Shown here in pieces: positions 1 to 8,435 of a DNA stretch of 64,000 bases. Below the pieces are notes generated by a model. It was not told the DNA's origin and did no database searches. It worked only from the letters and a program-made list of their open reading frames with translations. Position numbers and translations under genes: made by a program. The stretch covers positions 372,001-436,000 of the forward strand of contig NZ_JBCJKP010000001.1 in NCBI RefSeq assembly GCF_039503195.1, in the 5' to 3' direction. This DNA is from Streptomyces mirabilis. Lineage in GTDB: Bacteria > Actinomycetota > Actinomycetes > Streptomycetales > Streptomycetaceae. Numbering within the stretch: position 1 is the stretch's first letter; every line of letters starts with the position of its first letter.

Positions 1-284
1 CCCGCAGCGAAGAGCCAGCCAGTTGTGATCAGAGATGAGGCCACAGCAATGCGCGGGCTCGCCAGGCGCAGCACGTAGCCGACAAGCAGGAAGATCGCTG
101 CGGCGGTTCCGAACAGCACAGGGGCGAGAACAGCTATCACTGCGGCAACCGAGGCACCGGAGGCCCGGCCATCCGTGGACGCTTCGGATCCGTGCGCGCT
201 GTGGGCCTGTTTCCGTACCTCAAGGTAATGCGCGTATTCGGGTGCCGCCTTCGCCACGATGGCCTCTTGGGCGGTGATCGCCAT
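1..284 (-). CDS. Membrane protein, partial (runs off left edge)
   Basis: The minus-strand frame stays open to the window edge. About 45 charged or polar residues (motif AKAAPEYAHYLEVRKQAHSA) are followed by two strongly hydrophobic stretches, AVIAVLAPVLFGTAAAIFLL and a second after RLASPR, so it is an integral membrane protein. ATG at 284 is the best visible start, although no strong Shine-Dalgarno sequence precedes it and the frame is open back to a TGA at the end of the HAD gene. It lies directly downstream of that gene on the same strand, so the two are probably co-transcribed. I do not recognise the family and assign no function. Confidence 0.55.
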   Translation of the reverse strand, partial: MAITAQEAIVAKAAPEYAHYLEVRKQAHSAHGSEASTDGRASGASVAAVIAVLAPVLFGTAAAIFLLVGYVLRLASPRIAVASSLITTGWLFAA

Positions 285-362
285 ACTGCGCAGCTGCTCA
301 GCGTTGAGGTGCTCAGTCCTCTCCGGCGGGTCCGCCTTCAGCGGCCCCGCCCCTTCATCGCA

Positions 363-1052
363 TCAAAACTTGTGGGTGGGCAGTGCCTGGTGAAGAGCCG
401 ACTGCCGTTCGGCGATGAGGTTCGGTAGCTGGCGCATGTCGTAGAAGACGACGGTGTCGGGGCCTTCGAGGCGTTCGGCCGGGGTGAGTCCGCCGGCATA
501 GCCGAAGGCTCGCATGCCGGCGGCGCGGGCAGCGTGGACGCCGGGTTGGCTGTCCTCGACGACCACGCAGGCTTCAGGATCGACGCCCATCTGCTGGGCG
601 GCGTGCAGGAACAGGTCAGGGGCGGGCTTGCCGCGGGAGACTTCGGTGGAACTGTAGATACGGCCTGCGAAGCGTTCGTAGAGCCCGGTGCGGCCCAGAG
701 TGTGCCGCATCTTGTCGTGGGAGCCGCTGGAGGCGACGCATGCCGGCAGAGTGAGCGCGTCGAGTGCTTCCGGCAAGCCGTCTACCGGGGCAAGCTCGGC
801 GTCCACGGCCTCCCGGTGGAGCTGCTCGAACCTCGCCGACCAGACCGCAGCCGTGTCCGGGCCGAGCTGAACAGTGACCTGCTCGTGGATGGCGGCGTGT
901 GAGCGCCCGATGAACCGGTCCACGACCTCGTCCTCGGTCAACGGCCAACCCAGCTCGGCTCCGAGGGCGACCTGGACACGAGCGGCAATGCGCTCGCTGT
1001 CGACCAGCACGCCGTCGCAGTCGAATATGACAAGTTCAATGGGCTTGATCAT
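363..1052 (-). CDS. HAD-superfamily phosphatase (beta-phosphoglucomutase-like)
   Basis: The 229-residue protein carries the HAD motifs in order: motif I FDCDGVLVDSE (residues 8-18) with the two catalytic aspartates, motif II around VASSGSH, the lysine in SRGKPAPDLF, and motif IV VVEDSQPGV. Length and cap arrangement fit the PGMB/phosphonatase subgroup of small-molecule phosphatases, probably acting on a sugar phosphate in the cytoplasm; the substrate cannot be told. The start chosen is the ATG giving MIKPIELVIFDCDG; the frame is also open upstream into the antisense of the transposase, which is not coding. Only 23 bases separate it from the upstream IS256 transposase stop on the same strand, so its native promoter has probably been replaced. 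Confidence 0.85.
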   Translation of the reverse strand: MIKPIELVIFDCDGVLVDSERIAARVQVALGAELGWPLTEDEVVDRFIGRSHAAIHEQVTVQLGPDTAAVWSARFEQLHREAVDAELAPVDGLPEALDALTLPACVASSGSHDKMRHTLGRTGLYERFAGRIYSSTEVSRGKPAPDLFLHAAQQMGVDPEACVVVEDSQPGVHAARAAGMRAFGYAGGLTPAERLEGPDTVVFYDMRQLPNLIAERQSALHQALPTHKF

Positions 1053-1075
1053 TTCCGCAGCATAGGCCCTGCTGC

Positions 1076-2335
1076 TCACGCTGCGGCGACCTCTTCGCGC
1101 TCGACCAGGACGCCGTTCCTGAACGTCGCGCCGGAGCGGACCAGGGCGACGAAGGAGGCTCCGGTGATCGCCCGCCAGCGTTCCTGGGCCGACTCGACCA
1201 GCTTGAACACCATCGCCAACGCGGCCGCCGGGCTGCCCGCCCCGCGGGTGACCTTGGTCCGCAGCTTGACCGTGGAGAACGTCGACTCGATCGGATTCGT
1301 GGTCCGCAGGTGGACCCAGTGCTCCGCCGGGAAGTCGTAGAACGCCAACAGCTCCTCCCGATCCTCGGTGATCTTCGCGACTGCCCTGGGCCACTTCGCG
1401 CCGTAGGTGCGAGCGAACTCTTGGATTGCCTCCTCCGCGTGAGCGCGGTCCTGGGCGTTGTAGATCTCCTGCATCGCCTTCGTCGCGCCCGGCTGCGCGG
1501 ACTTCGGAAGGCAGTTCATGACATTCCGGGCCTTGTGAACCCAGCAGCGCTGATGCCGGCCGGCAGGGAAGACCTCACCAAGAGCCTTCCAGAGCCCCAT
1601 CGCGCCGTCGCCTACGACCAACTCGGGGTCGCGCATGCCGCGGCGACGGCAGTCACGCAGCAGATCGGCCCACGACTCGGTGGACTCCCGTAGGCCCTCC
1701 GCGAGCGCGATCAGCTCCTTGGTGCCGTCCAAGCGCACCCCGAGCAGGACCAGCACGCAGCTGTGCGCCTGGCCGAGCCGCGCCTTGGGGTGCACGTCGT
1801 CGGCCCACACGTAGACGAAGTCGCGGTCCGCGAGGTCGCGGTCCTGGAACGCGGCGTGGTCGCCCTGCCACTGCCTGGTCAGCCGGGTCACCATCGCGGG
1901 CGACAGCCCGGCTGTGCCGCCCAGGAACTGCTCCAGGGCCGGGACGAAGTCCCCGGACGACAGTCCGTGCAGGTAGAGCAGCGGTAGTACCTCGGAGATC
2001 TTCGGCGACTTGCGGCACCACGGCGCCAGGATTTTCGAGGAGAACCGCTTGCGCTCGCCGGTGGCCTCGTCGATACGACGGTCGTTCACCCGCGGGGCCG
2101 TCACCTCGACCGGGCCAGCCGCAGTTACTAGGGTGCGGGGCCGATGGTGGCCGTTGCGGACCACCAGGCGGTGCCCGTGCTCGTCTCGCTCGGAGGCCAA
2201 CTCGGCTATGTACTGGTTGACTTCCGCCCCCAGGGCTGCGGCGAGCATCCGGCGAGCGCCCTCGCGGACGATCTCGTCGATTAGGGAGCCAGACTCGATC
2301 CCGCCGTCGGCCTTCACTACGCTCAGCACGGGCAT
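1076..2335 (-). CDS. IS256-family (Mutator) transposase, full-length
   Basis: The 419-residue transposase appears intact. The DDE residues are visible: first Asp in YVWADDVH, second Asp in VVGDGAMG, and Glu in TTNPIESTFSTVK followed by the basic helix KLRTKVTRG. The Cys/His stretch HQRCWVHKARNV before the last acidic residue is typical of the family. The ATG giving MPVLSVVKAD was preferred over an in-frame start five codons upstream. The usual left end lies upstream (2428-2445), but no matching right end follows the stop, because the HAD gene begins 23 bases later. The enzyme may be active while its own element cannot be excised normally. Confidence 0.92.
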   Translation of the reverse strand: MPVLSVVKADGGIESGSLIDEIVREGARRMLAAALGAEVNQYIAELASERDEHGHRLVVRNGHHRPRTLVTAAGPVEVTAPRVNDRRIDEATGERKRFSSKILAPWCRKSPKISEVLPLLYLHGLSSGDFVPALEQFLGGTAGLSPAMVTRLTRQWQGDHAAFQDRDLADRDFVYVWADDVHPKARLGQAHSCVLVLLGVRLDGTKELIALAEGLRESTESWADLLRDCRRRGMRDPELVVGDGAMGLWKALGEVFPAGRHQRCWVHKARNVMNCLPKSAQPGATKAMQEIYNAQDRAHAEEAIQEFARTYGAKWPRAVAKITEDREELLAFYDFPAEHWVHLRTTNPIESTFSTVKLRTKVTRGAGSPAAALAMVFKLVESAQERWRAITGASFVALVRSGATFRNGVLVEREEVAAA

Positions 2336-2427
2336 ACCTTCCCGGCCCACGCTGGAACGCGGGCCTACTCGGCGACTGGTCGATCAATCACCCGGGAAGG
2401 TACGCCTTTCGCGTCTCTCCCGGGATC

Positions 2428-2445
2428 GATCCACAAGTCCTGAGC
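2428..2445 (-). repeat. Left terminal inverted repeat of the IS256 copy
   Basis: Read on the minus strand, GCTCAGGACTTGTGGATC lies about 90 bases upstream of the transposase start. It matches 14 of 17 positions of the IS256-type end at 42361-42377 (GTCAAGACCTGTGGATC when inverted), supporting both as element termini. Confidence 0.6.
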
Positions 2446-2529
2446 ATTGCTCCCCGGACTCCCACGGGGAGTTCCGCCGGTGGGGCGTCTTCACCCGACG
2501 GAGTTGCGCCGGGCACGGACCCTGGGCTG

Positions 2530-2757
2530 TCAGCCGAAGTCGAGCGTCTCCTGCGCGAAGTCGGCCAGGGCCGGGCTGGGCAGGGTCAGCTGCAGTGCGC
2601 CGTCCTGGTGTGCGACCGTCCAGCGCTCGGTCAGCTCGTCCTTCCATCCCTTGGGCGGGGGCCACGGGACGCCCCAGGCGGCGAGCTGGTCACGCTTCCA
2701 GCCACCGGCGGGCGTACGGGCAGCTTCGATCTCATCAGGTGATGGGAGTTCCGTCAT
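2530..2757 (-). CDS. Conserved small hypothetical protein, 75 aa
   Basis: It starts MTELPSPDEIEAARTPAGG and contains WGVPWPPPKGWK, a Trp/Pro-rich pattern familiar from small actinobacterial proteins near phage-like or plasmid-like genes. The ATG begins six bases after the corrected stop of the upstream gene at 2764, so the two look co-transcribed. It is acidic, has no signal or membrane segment, and is intact. I know no function. The family impression is from memory; only the intact frame and spacing are seen directly. Confidence 0.6.
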   Translation of the reverse strand: MTELPSPDEIEAARTPAGGWKRDQLAAWGVPWPPPKGWKDELTERWTVAHQDGALQLTLPSPALADFAQETLDFG

Positions 2758-2763
2758 AGATAG

Positions 2764-3607
2764 TCAACGCTCCGTGTTCAGAAGTTGTCCCCCGAAGCTG
2801 TGTTGGAAAAGCGAGAGGTCCGTTGTCTTGTCCAGCGGGAGCCACCCCTCAGGCATCGGGGCGCTCGCCAGCGACGGGGGTTCTGCCCCGTCAGGGCGAA
2901 GAACACCTCAGCCGTCTCTTCCCACACGGTCGACTTCAAGGCAACCCGTTCGTCGAAGACCTCCTGGCGGATCTGCAGAAGACCAGCCTCGTGCAGTGCT
3001 CGGATGTAGTTCAGGAGCTCAATCGTGCCGACCATGGCCCAGGCGACAAGTGGCACAGCCACACGAAACCGGTCGAGCAGCCCGAAAGCATCGCCTTCCT
3101 GTCGCCGCTCCGGATCGTGGTGCACCACATCGCCATAGATCCAAGCCATGGCCAGCCTGTGGGCATCGAGATCGTGGTCCTCACCTGTGACGGTGTCAGC
3201 CACCATGACCCAGTAGCCAGCTTCTTCGCGCGTTGAGGGGTTCGCCCGTGTCCGCCATTCAGCACGCGCAGCCCGTAGCCACTCCGCATCTTTTGGCGAT
3301 GTTCGACAGAAGTAGCCCAGTGCTGCCAGCGCCTTCATATGGAAACAGTCCTCCTTCTCCAGAAGGACCGGCCTGAGTCGCGCGGCAGCGGACTCGACCA
3401 CCTCCTCGGGCGGAAGCTCATACCGGATCCGCGCTTCGCCGTTGTTGAAGAGGATTTTGATCTTCATTTGGCTCAGCGCCACAAGAGCATCCCAGTCGGC
3501 CGCGAGTGAGTGCTCCTCCACGCGGCGGGCCCTCACCACGTATGCCTCCGGCCAGCGTTGGTACTTCTCACCAACGCTCTCTGGCCGACCGCGTCCCACG
3601 TTTTCCC
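2764..3607 (-). pseudogene. Hypothetical gene truncated by ISL3 and frameshifted
   Basis: The coding run includes DWDALVALSQMKIKILFN, then VFFALTGQNP. Near 2890 (a CCCCC run) the sense frame shifts to one reading MPEGWLPLDKTTDLSLFQ and ending at TGA 2764, six bases before the next gene. The 5' end meets the ISL3 right end at 3608, so the residues before about DWDALVALSQ come from insertion-element sequence and the native start is missing. The family is not recognised. The C-run shift could be a homopolymer read error; the 5' truncation by the element is certain. Confidence 0.55.
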
Positions 3608-3636
3608 GGCTCTGTCGCTGATCTTGTGATCGGAAC

Positions 3637-5232
3637 TCAGGTCCTGTGCAGGATGCGTTTGCGCAGGAGGTCGAAGCTAGCGCGGCCATATCCGGCGCGC
3701 TTGAGGAGCTTCACTCTCGTGTTCTGTCCCTCGACCTGGCCGGAGCTCCAGGGGCTGGACAGTCCGGCGACGACGGCGTCCTGGTCACGGCGGAGGCCGT
3801 TGACCAGGGAGTGCAATGCGGGCAAGGGATCGTGTTCGACTCGCTCCATCCACTGGGGAAGTTGGTCGCCGCGCAGGTCGCGCATCATCTCGGCGAAGTC
3901 GCGACGTGGTCGGTGACCGCGTCGAGTTCGGGACAGCCGGCGCGGATCTCCTTGAGGGAGAGGGTGTCCCCGTCGGGAAGGTTGTCCGGATTCGTCATGA
4001 TCCATCGGACGACACGCCGGGGCCGCGGCGCGGGCCTGGGCGCCGACACGGGGACGGACGGCGTGAAGTTCCGCAGGTAGCGGCGGACGGTCTGGATGCC
4101 CCCGGGGAAGCCGAACGCGGTGATCTCACGATGCAGTTGGGCGGTGTCGTGGCAGCCCTCGCTCCACCGCTGGTGAAGATGAGGCCGGTAGGCGTCCAGG
4201 ATCGTGGACCGGTTGACCGCTTTGACCAGGAGTTCGTCGATGCAGGTCGCGCGGCCGAAGCGGCGCACGGTCGAGCGGTCCAGCTGCAACTGGTGGCAGA
4301 TCGACTCCAGCGAGGCTCCCTCGCGCAGCAGGCCCTGGACCAGGGCGAACCGCCCCCGGGTGCGGACCACCAGGCGGCGCTCGCGCCCGCAGACGTCCAG
4401 TGTCCCGATCGATGCGGCAACGGGGCCGTCGTCGCCTGTGGGCGCGGTGGTGGGCCCGGGGGTCGGTGGCTTCTCGAACACGGCCCGCACGCAGGTGCAG
4501 TGGGCGGCGACGGTCTTCTCGACCGCCTCGCCGACGTTCTTCCACAGGTGCCAGGCATCGGCGACCTGCACCGCTTGCGGGGCGCCGGTGCGGGCCCTCC
4601 GCGTAAGCGCCGGCCCGGTCGCGGCAGACGATCTCCACCTCAGGGTGTTCCAGTAGCCAGGTGGCCAGTGGGTCGGCGTCGCGTCCCGGCAGAACGTCGA
4701 CGGGTCGGCGTCGCTCCAGGTCGACCAGGACGGTGGCGTACGAGTCACCCTTCCGCAAGGCGAAATCGTCGACGCCGAGTACCTTGACCTGCCCGATGGG
4801 CTCCTCCGGGAAGGCTCTGAGCAGGCGTAACAGGGTGTCCTTCGCCGCTGGTGTCCCCAGCGCGTGGGCGAGCCGGCTGCCCGCTCGCCCGGCCAGTGCG
4901 AGGGCGATCGAGGTCAGGGTCCCGCGCATCAGCGGGGTGTAGCGGGCGTGTGGGCTGGTCAACCCGGTGACCTGTTCGGCGAACGTCACCGTCGGGCAGA
5001 CATCGTTGAGGCAGCGGAACCGACGTACCAGCAGCTCGATGACCACCCGGGTGCCGCTGACCGCTGCGTCGGACATGCGCCGCCGGTACCGACCATGCAC
5101 ACGACCGGACCTGCGATGACAGCGCGAGCACGCAGCATCGGCCGCCCGGACTCGGGCATGCATCGTGATCTCGCGGGTCGATCGCTCGACCAACTCCACC
5201 ACAAAGCCGGACAGATGAGGCAGCCTCAAGAA
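3637..5232 (-). pseudogene. ISL3-family transposase with two frameshifts
   Basis: Three reading frames join into one family-typical protein. The N-terminal part has the zinc-finger pattern CSRCHRRSG and then [16 protein letters not shown] with the first catalytic Asp. The frame shifts near 4597, where two bases appear missing between AYAEG and [20 protein letters not shown] (second Asp in VADAWH). It shifts again near 3898, one base missing before RDFAEMMRDLRGDQLPQW, and the C-terminal part ends with GQVEGQNTRVKLLKRAGYGR, holding the final Glu. All catalytic residues exist in the DNA but no single product can contain them. Confidence 0.8.
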
Positions 5233-5353
5233 AGCGATCGAGGGTGGAATTCTCCCAGTCCTGCCCTCGATGGAGATAGTCCTGGTGCAGGTCACGGATG
5301 AACGCAACCAGGTCCTCACGGCTGTGGATCTCGTCATCGGGAGCAAACGACAT
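5210..5353 (-). pseudogene. DUF7660-like N-terminal fragment inside the ISL3 element
   Basis: An ATG at 5353 opens a frame whose first 45 or so residues resemble the N-terminus of DUF7660 proteins: [16 protein letters not shown] followed by [14 protein letters not shown]. Family members are usually about 90-110 residues, continuing into a conserved Trp-rich half that is missing here; the sense reading frame passes into the transposase start near 5232. It sits between the left inverted repeat and the transposase. It may be a captured gene fragment or the remains of the gene the element first entered. The family call rests on recognition of the motif only. Confidence 0.4.
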
Positions 5354-5460
5354 GAGGCGAACGCGTGCCTGCTCATATCCCGATCACAAGATCAGCGACA
5401 GAGCCCGTAATTCCCCACCCGTGACGCCGACTTGCCCGCCCTATCGTTCGAACGTGCGGA

Positions 5461-6027
5461 TCACGGCTCGGGGGTCCATTCCACGGAAGGAAGCATGCGG
5501 CTGTAGTGGGCTCCACTGGTGCCGTAGCGGGCGAGGTGGAGGGTCTCACCGTCGATCTGGATCTCTGCCGGCGGAGGACTGGGAACGGAGATCCGCGGAT
5601 GGGCGTAGGGGTGGCCTTCGATGAAGAGAGGCTCCCGGTGGCGGTTCCGGCCGTCCGCCCAGCTCTGGGCCCGCTCGCGGGTCCACGGGTTCTGCAGGGT
5701 CCGCGGGCGGCCGGGTCGTGCTCGTCACCATTGAGGCTGCGCACCAGAGCTTCGCTGTAGACGCCCTTGACCCGGAAGTTCTCCAGGTCATCCGCGCGTA
5801 CGATCATGTGGACGTACCGTCGGCTGTTGCCTCGGTACAGACCCACCGCAGGCCAGCAGGGCACCTGTGCGGAAGTGCTTCGTGCCGTGCTGGATGTCGA
5901 GGCCGCTCTCGCCGTGCGCGGTTTCTCGCGCCACGTTGGCCACCAGGCACCAACCCAGCAGCCCCTCCGGCGTCTCTACTTCGGTGGGTCCCGTGTCTGT
6001 CACGCCGAGAATTTTGAGGCACGACAC
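5461..6027 (-). pseudogene. Conserved hypothetical gene with two frameshifts
   Basis: From a GTG at 6027 the protein begins MSCLKILGVTDTGPTEVETP. It continues to GTKHFRTGAL, shifts frame near 5870 into YVHMIVRADDLENFRVKGVY, and shifts again near 5700 into NPWTRERAQSWADGRN, ending WTPEP and TGA at 5461. Joined, this gives about 185 residues with consistent codon use. No membrane or signal segment is present. I do not recognise the family. Both breaks are single-base changes in GC-rich sequence, so read error cannot be excluded. Confidence 0.55.
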
Positions 6028-6181
6028 GGGGCGCGAGCCAGCTCTTATCGGCTGAGCCGACCGGAACGACCCCTCTGCAGATCACCAGCCGCAGGAGACA
6101 GCGGCCTCGTTCGAACATGCTGGCCCATCGGTCAGCCGGACGACCGACCGGACTCAGCCGGCCGCACCGCGCGGGGGGAAG

Positions 6182-6559
6182 ATGGAGATGGAATGTCGGA
6201 ACGCGAAGTCTGGAGCTTCCATGGCGAAGCGGGTTCACCAACCCCGCGAGGACGCGGAGTTCGATTTCATCCTCGGGATGAGCGGAGTCCCGGTCCTCGC
6301 ATACTTCACCGGGACATGGCCCAAGGCAATCGAGGCCTGCCGGGCGATGGACCTCGTCGTGGGTGACATCGCAGACGAGTACACGGGCCGCCTGACGGCC
6401 GTCCGCACCGACATGACGCGCTGTCCGTCCGCGACCAAGCGATACGGGATCACCGGGGCCCCGTCCTACGTCCTGCTGAAGGAGGGAGAGATGGTGGCGC
6501 ACGGCACGGGGCCCATGACCATCGCCGTGATACGGGAGTTCTTGGACGGCCACCTCTGA
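6182..6559 (+). CDS. Thioredoxin-fold protein lacking the CXXC active site
   Basis: The fold signature is clear: VPVLAYFTGTW at the position of the active-site strand, then a Lys-containing helix, TAVRTDMTRCP, and the cis-proline loop ITGAPSYVLLKEGE, ending in a thioredoxin-like last helix. Where thioredoxins have WCGPC this protein has TWPKAIEAC, so the catalytic Cys pair is absent and it cannot perform disulfide exchange in the normal way. ATG 6221 (MAKRVHQ, preceded by GGAG) and ATG 6182 (preceded by GGGGGAAG) are both plausible starts. It probably acts by binding rather than catalysis. Confidence 0.7.
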   Translation: MEMECRNAKSGASMAKRVHQPREDAEFDFILGMSGVPVLAYFTGTWPKAIEACRAMDLVVGDIADEYTGRLTAVRTDMTRCPSATKRYGITGAPSYVLLKEGEMVAHGTGPMTIAVIREFLDGHL

Positions 6560-6605
6560 GCGATCGCCGCGGCACTGCGGCCGCACGTCAATCACACAAG
6601 CCGTA

Positions 6606-6875
6606 GTGTGCGGGCTGTGGGCGTCGATGGTGGAGCAGGCGCGCGCGGCCGGGCTCACGGTGGAGTACCTCGCGACGAACCGGCGATGTGGAGGCGCTGC
6701 TACCGGCTGTGGCAGCCACACGCTGCGGAGCTGCGCCGGGAGCTCGGTGACGACCAGGCTGCGCGGGAGGCCGGGCTGGTCCTGCCCCGGTTGGCGATGC
6801 GCGAGGCCTTGGCCGTGACGCCGAGGAGGCCTTCGGGTGGCGGATATCGCGCCTCGGCTCACACATCCGTGTGAC
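6606..6875 (+). pseudogene. Short gene remnant, frameshifted
   Basis: One frame reads LWASMVEQARAAGLTVEYLA and another continues MWRRCYRLWQPHAAELRREL and PRLAMREALA, with the switch near 6688. Joined, it looks like the middle of an alpha-helical protein of unknown family. There is no convincing start or end. It precedes the HEAT-repeat gene on the same strand. Confidence 0.3.
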
Positions 6876-7009
6876 TGACACTTCAGTTGGCGAGTTTCGC
6901 CACGTACTGTGCTCAGGCTGCAACGCCCTGCCCGAGCCGTGGTGTCGTGTGGGATGATCGGCCGCATGATCGAAGCTCCAGCACAGAAGGGCGGCCTCCG
7001 CCCGGCCCG

Positions 7010-8356
7010 ATGACGTGGCCGGACGAGGCCGTGGCCGACGGCACCGCCACGACACCCGCCCACCCTTCCCGTATCGCGCTCTTCAAGGCGATACGCGCCG
7101 ACCGCGCCGGCCCCGTCGCCACCCGGCTACTCCGACTCGTCCACGCCGATACCCCCTTCGTGCGCCGAGAGGCCTTGGACCTCCTCCATAGCCTGGCCCA
7201 CGAACAGCCCTGGCCAGAGGCCGTCAACGCCGCAGCAGCCCGGCTCAGTGACCCCGACGAGGAGGTACGGCGCCGAGCCGCGTGCCTCTTCGGCTACCGC
7301 GGGCAGCCCGGCCCGGTTCTCGCGGCCCTCGGCGAACTCGCCGATCCTGTCGTGCGCACCATCCTGGCCAGGGCGCTTGGCCCGACCGCCGCCCACCTGA
7401 CGGATGCTGACCTCGCGTCGGTCCGCTTCCTCGCCCACCTGGAGACGCTGCAGGCAGCGCCACCCACGCGATGGCGCTCCCTGGACGCCGCACTCCTCGA
7501 CGACGTCCGGGAGGCCGCGCACCACCTGGAGGACATCGGGCACCTCTGGGGCCAGGCCTTGTACGTACTGAGGCGCGAGCACGACACGTACGCCCTCGTG
7601 GCCCGTCTCCTCGCCGACCCCGCCACCCGGGACGTCGGCGCCGACCTGGCCCGCGAGGCGTGCCACGACTGGCGGGCGGCCCCGGTCAGGCTGCTGCCGC
7701 TACTCGTCCAGCACCGGGGCCAGAGGGTCACCCCGGCTCTTGGTATGGCCCTCACGACAGCCTCGATCTCCGAGGCGGCGATGCGGACGCACGGAGTTCT
7801 CCTCGCCGAAGTCCCCTTCACGCCGTCCCCGAGGGCCCGCCGGATCCCGTCCACCGCGACGGCGTACGACAGCGCATCCGCCGCCGCGCCCCTCGCCGCC
7901 AAGCCTGTGGGCATCGCCCGCCTCGCTCACGCCTCCGAGATCTTCGAGGCCCTGCTGGACGCCGGCCCGCTGACCTTCCGACAGGCGGCCCAGCTGTACA
8001 ACCTGACCTTCCGCCGCCCCGGCCGCTCACAGGCGGAATGCGCCCCGCTATGGCTGCGGCACGCCGGTCCCTCCGCCCTGTCCCGGCTGCTCGCCCTCAT
8101 GACACCGCACCTGGCCGACTACGCGGTCGGCGAGTACTACCTGACGGGTCTCGCCCGGATGGGCGGCCACGCGCGCCCCGCGCTGCCCGCCGTGACGGCG
8201 CTGATCGACAGGCGTACCCGCATCCCCGTCAACGACTCTACCCGCGACGCCGAGATGAGACTGGACGAAAGCCTTCTGGCCGCCGCTCTCAGCACCCGCC
8301 GCGCGATCCTCGCGGACGCCGTTCCGCCGCCTCCTGCCCCACCGTCTCCCCCATAG
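7010..8356 (+). CDS. HEAT-repeat protein
   Basis: The 448-residue product starts MTWPDEAVADG and contains repeated helical pairs with the HEAT pattern, for example VRREALDLLHSLAHE, VRRRAACLFGYRG and PVVRTILARALG, and later DVGADLAREACHDWR. Such alpha-solenoids act as protein-binding scaffolds in the cytoplasm; no catalytic motif is visible. The start was chosen because the repeats begin just after it and the upstream part of the frame has poor codon use. A 15-codon frame (6966-7013) ends in a TGA overlapping the ATG and could couple translation. The C-terminus is a proline-rich tail. Neighbours do not suggest a pathway. Confidence 0.7.
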   Translation: MTWPDEAVADGTATTPAHPSRIALFKAIRADRAGPVATRLLRLVHADTPFVRREALDLLHSLAHEQPWPEAVNAAAARLSDPDEEVRRRAACLFGYRGQPGPVLAALGELADPVVRTILARALGPTAAHLTDADLASVRFLAHLETLQAAPPTRWRSLDAALLDDVREAAHHLEDIGHLWGQALYVLRREHDTYALVARLLADPATRDVGADLAREACHDWRAAPVRLLPLLVQHRGQRVTPALGMALTTASISEAAMRTHGVLLAEVPFTPSPRARRIPSTATAYDSASAAAPLAAKPVGIARLAHASEIFEALLDAGPLTFRQAAQLYNLTFRRPGRSQAECAPLWLRHAGPSALSRLLALMTPHLADYAVGEYYLTGLARMGGHARPALPAVTALIDRRTRIPVNDSTRDAEMRLDESLLAAALSTRRAILADAVPPPPAPPSPP

Positions 8357-8435
8357 CCGCCAACTCAAGTCCTTCACCCGCCAAGTGAAACGCTCAGTCA
8401 CAATCCGGGCTCGCAGGCTGTTCGGGAAACGGCCT

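Larger units (their letters stand above)
3608..5405 (-). mobile_element. ISL3-family insertion sequence, inactive copy
   Basis: A 26-bp perfect inverted repeat bounds the element: 3608-3633 begins GGCTCTGTCGCTGATC and 5380-5405 is its exact reverse complement. Between the ends lie a minus-strand transposase broken by two frameshifts and, between the left end and the transposase, a DUF7660-like reading frame. The size of 1798 bp is slightly above the usual 1.4-1.7 kb for the family. No clean 8-bp target duplication was found next to the ends. It interrupts a hypothetical gene at 3607. Confidence 0.8.

Noticed and set aside
3598..5415. Possible target duplication of the ISL3 element (CGTTTTCCC and CGTAATTCCC)
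   Set aside because: The two flanks differ in length and sequence and do not line up with the element ends.
6966..7013. 15-codon leader peptide overlapping the HEAT-protein start
   Set aside because: The ATGA overlap is suggestive, but the peptide is short, lacks a clear ribosome site and could be chance.
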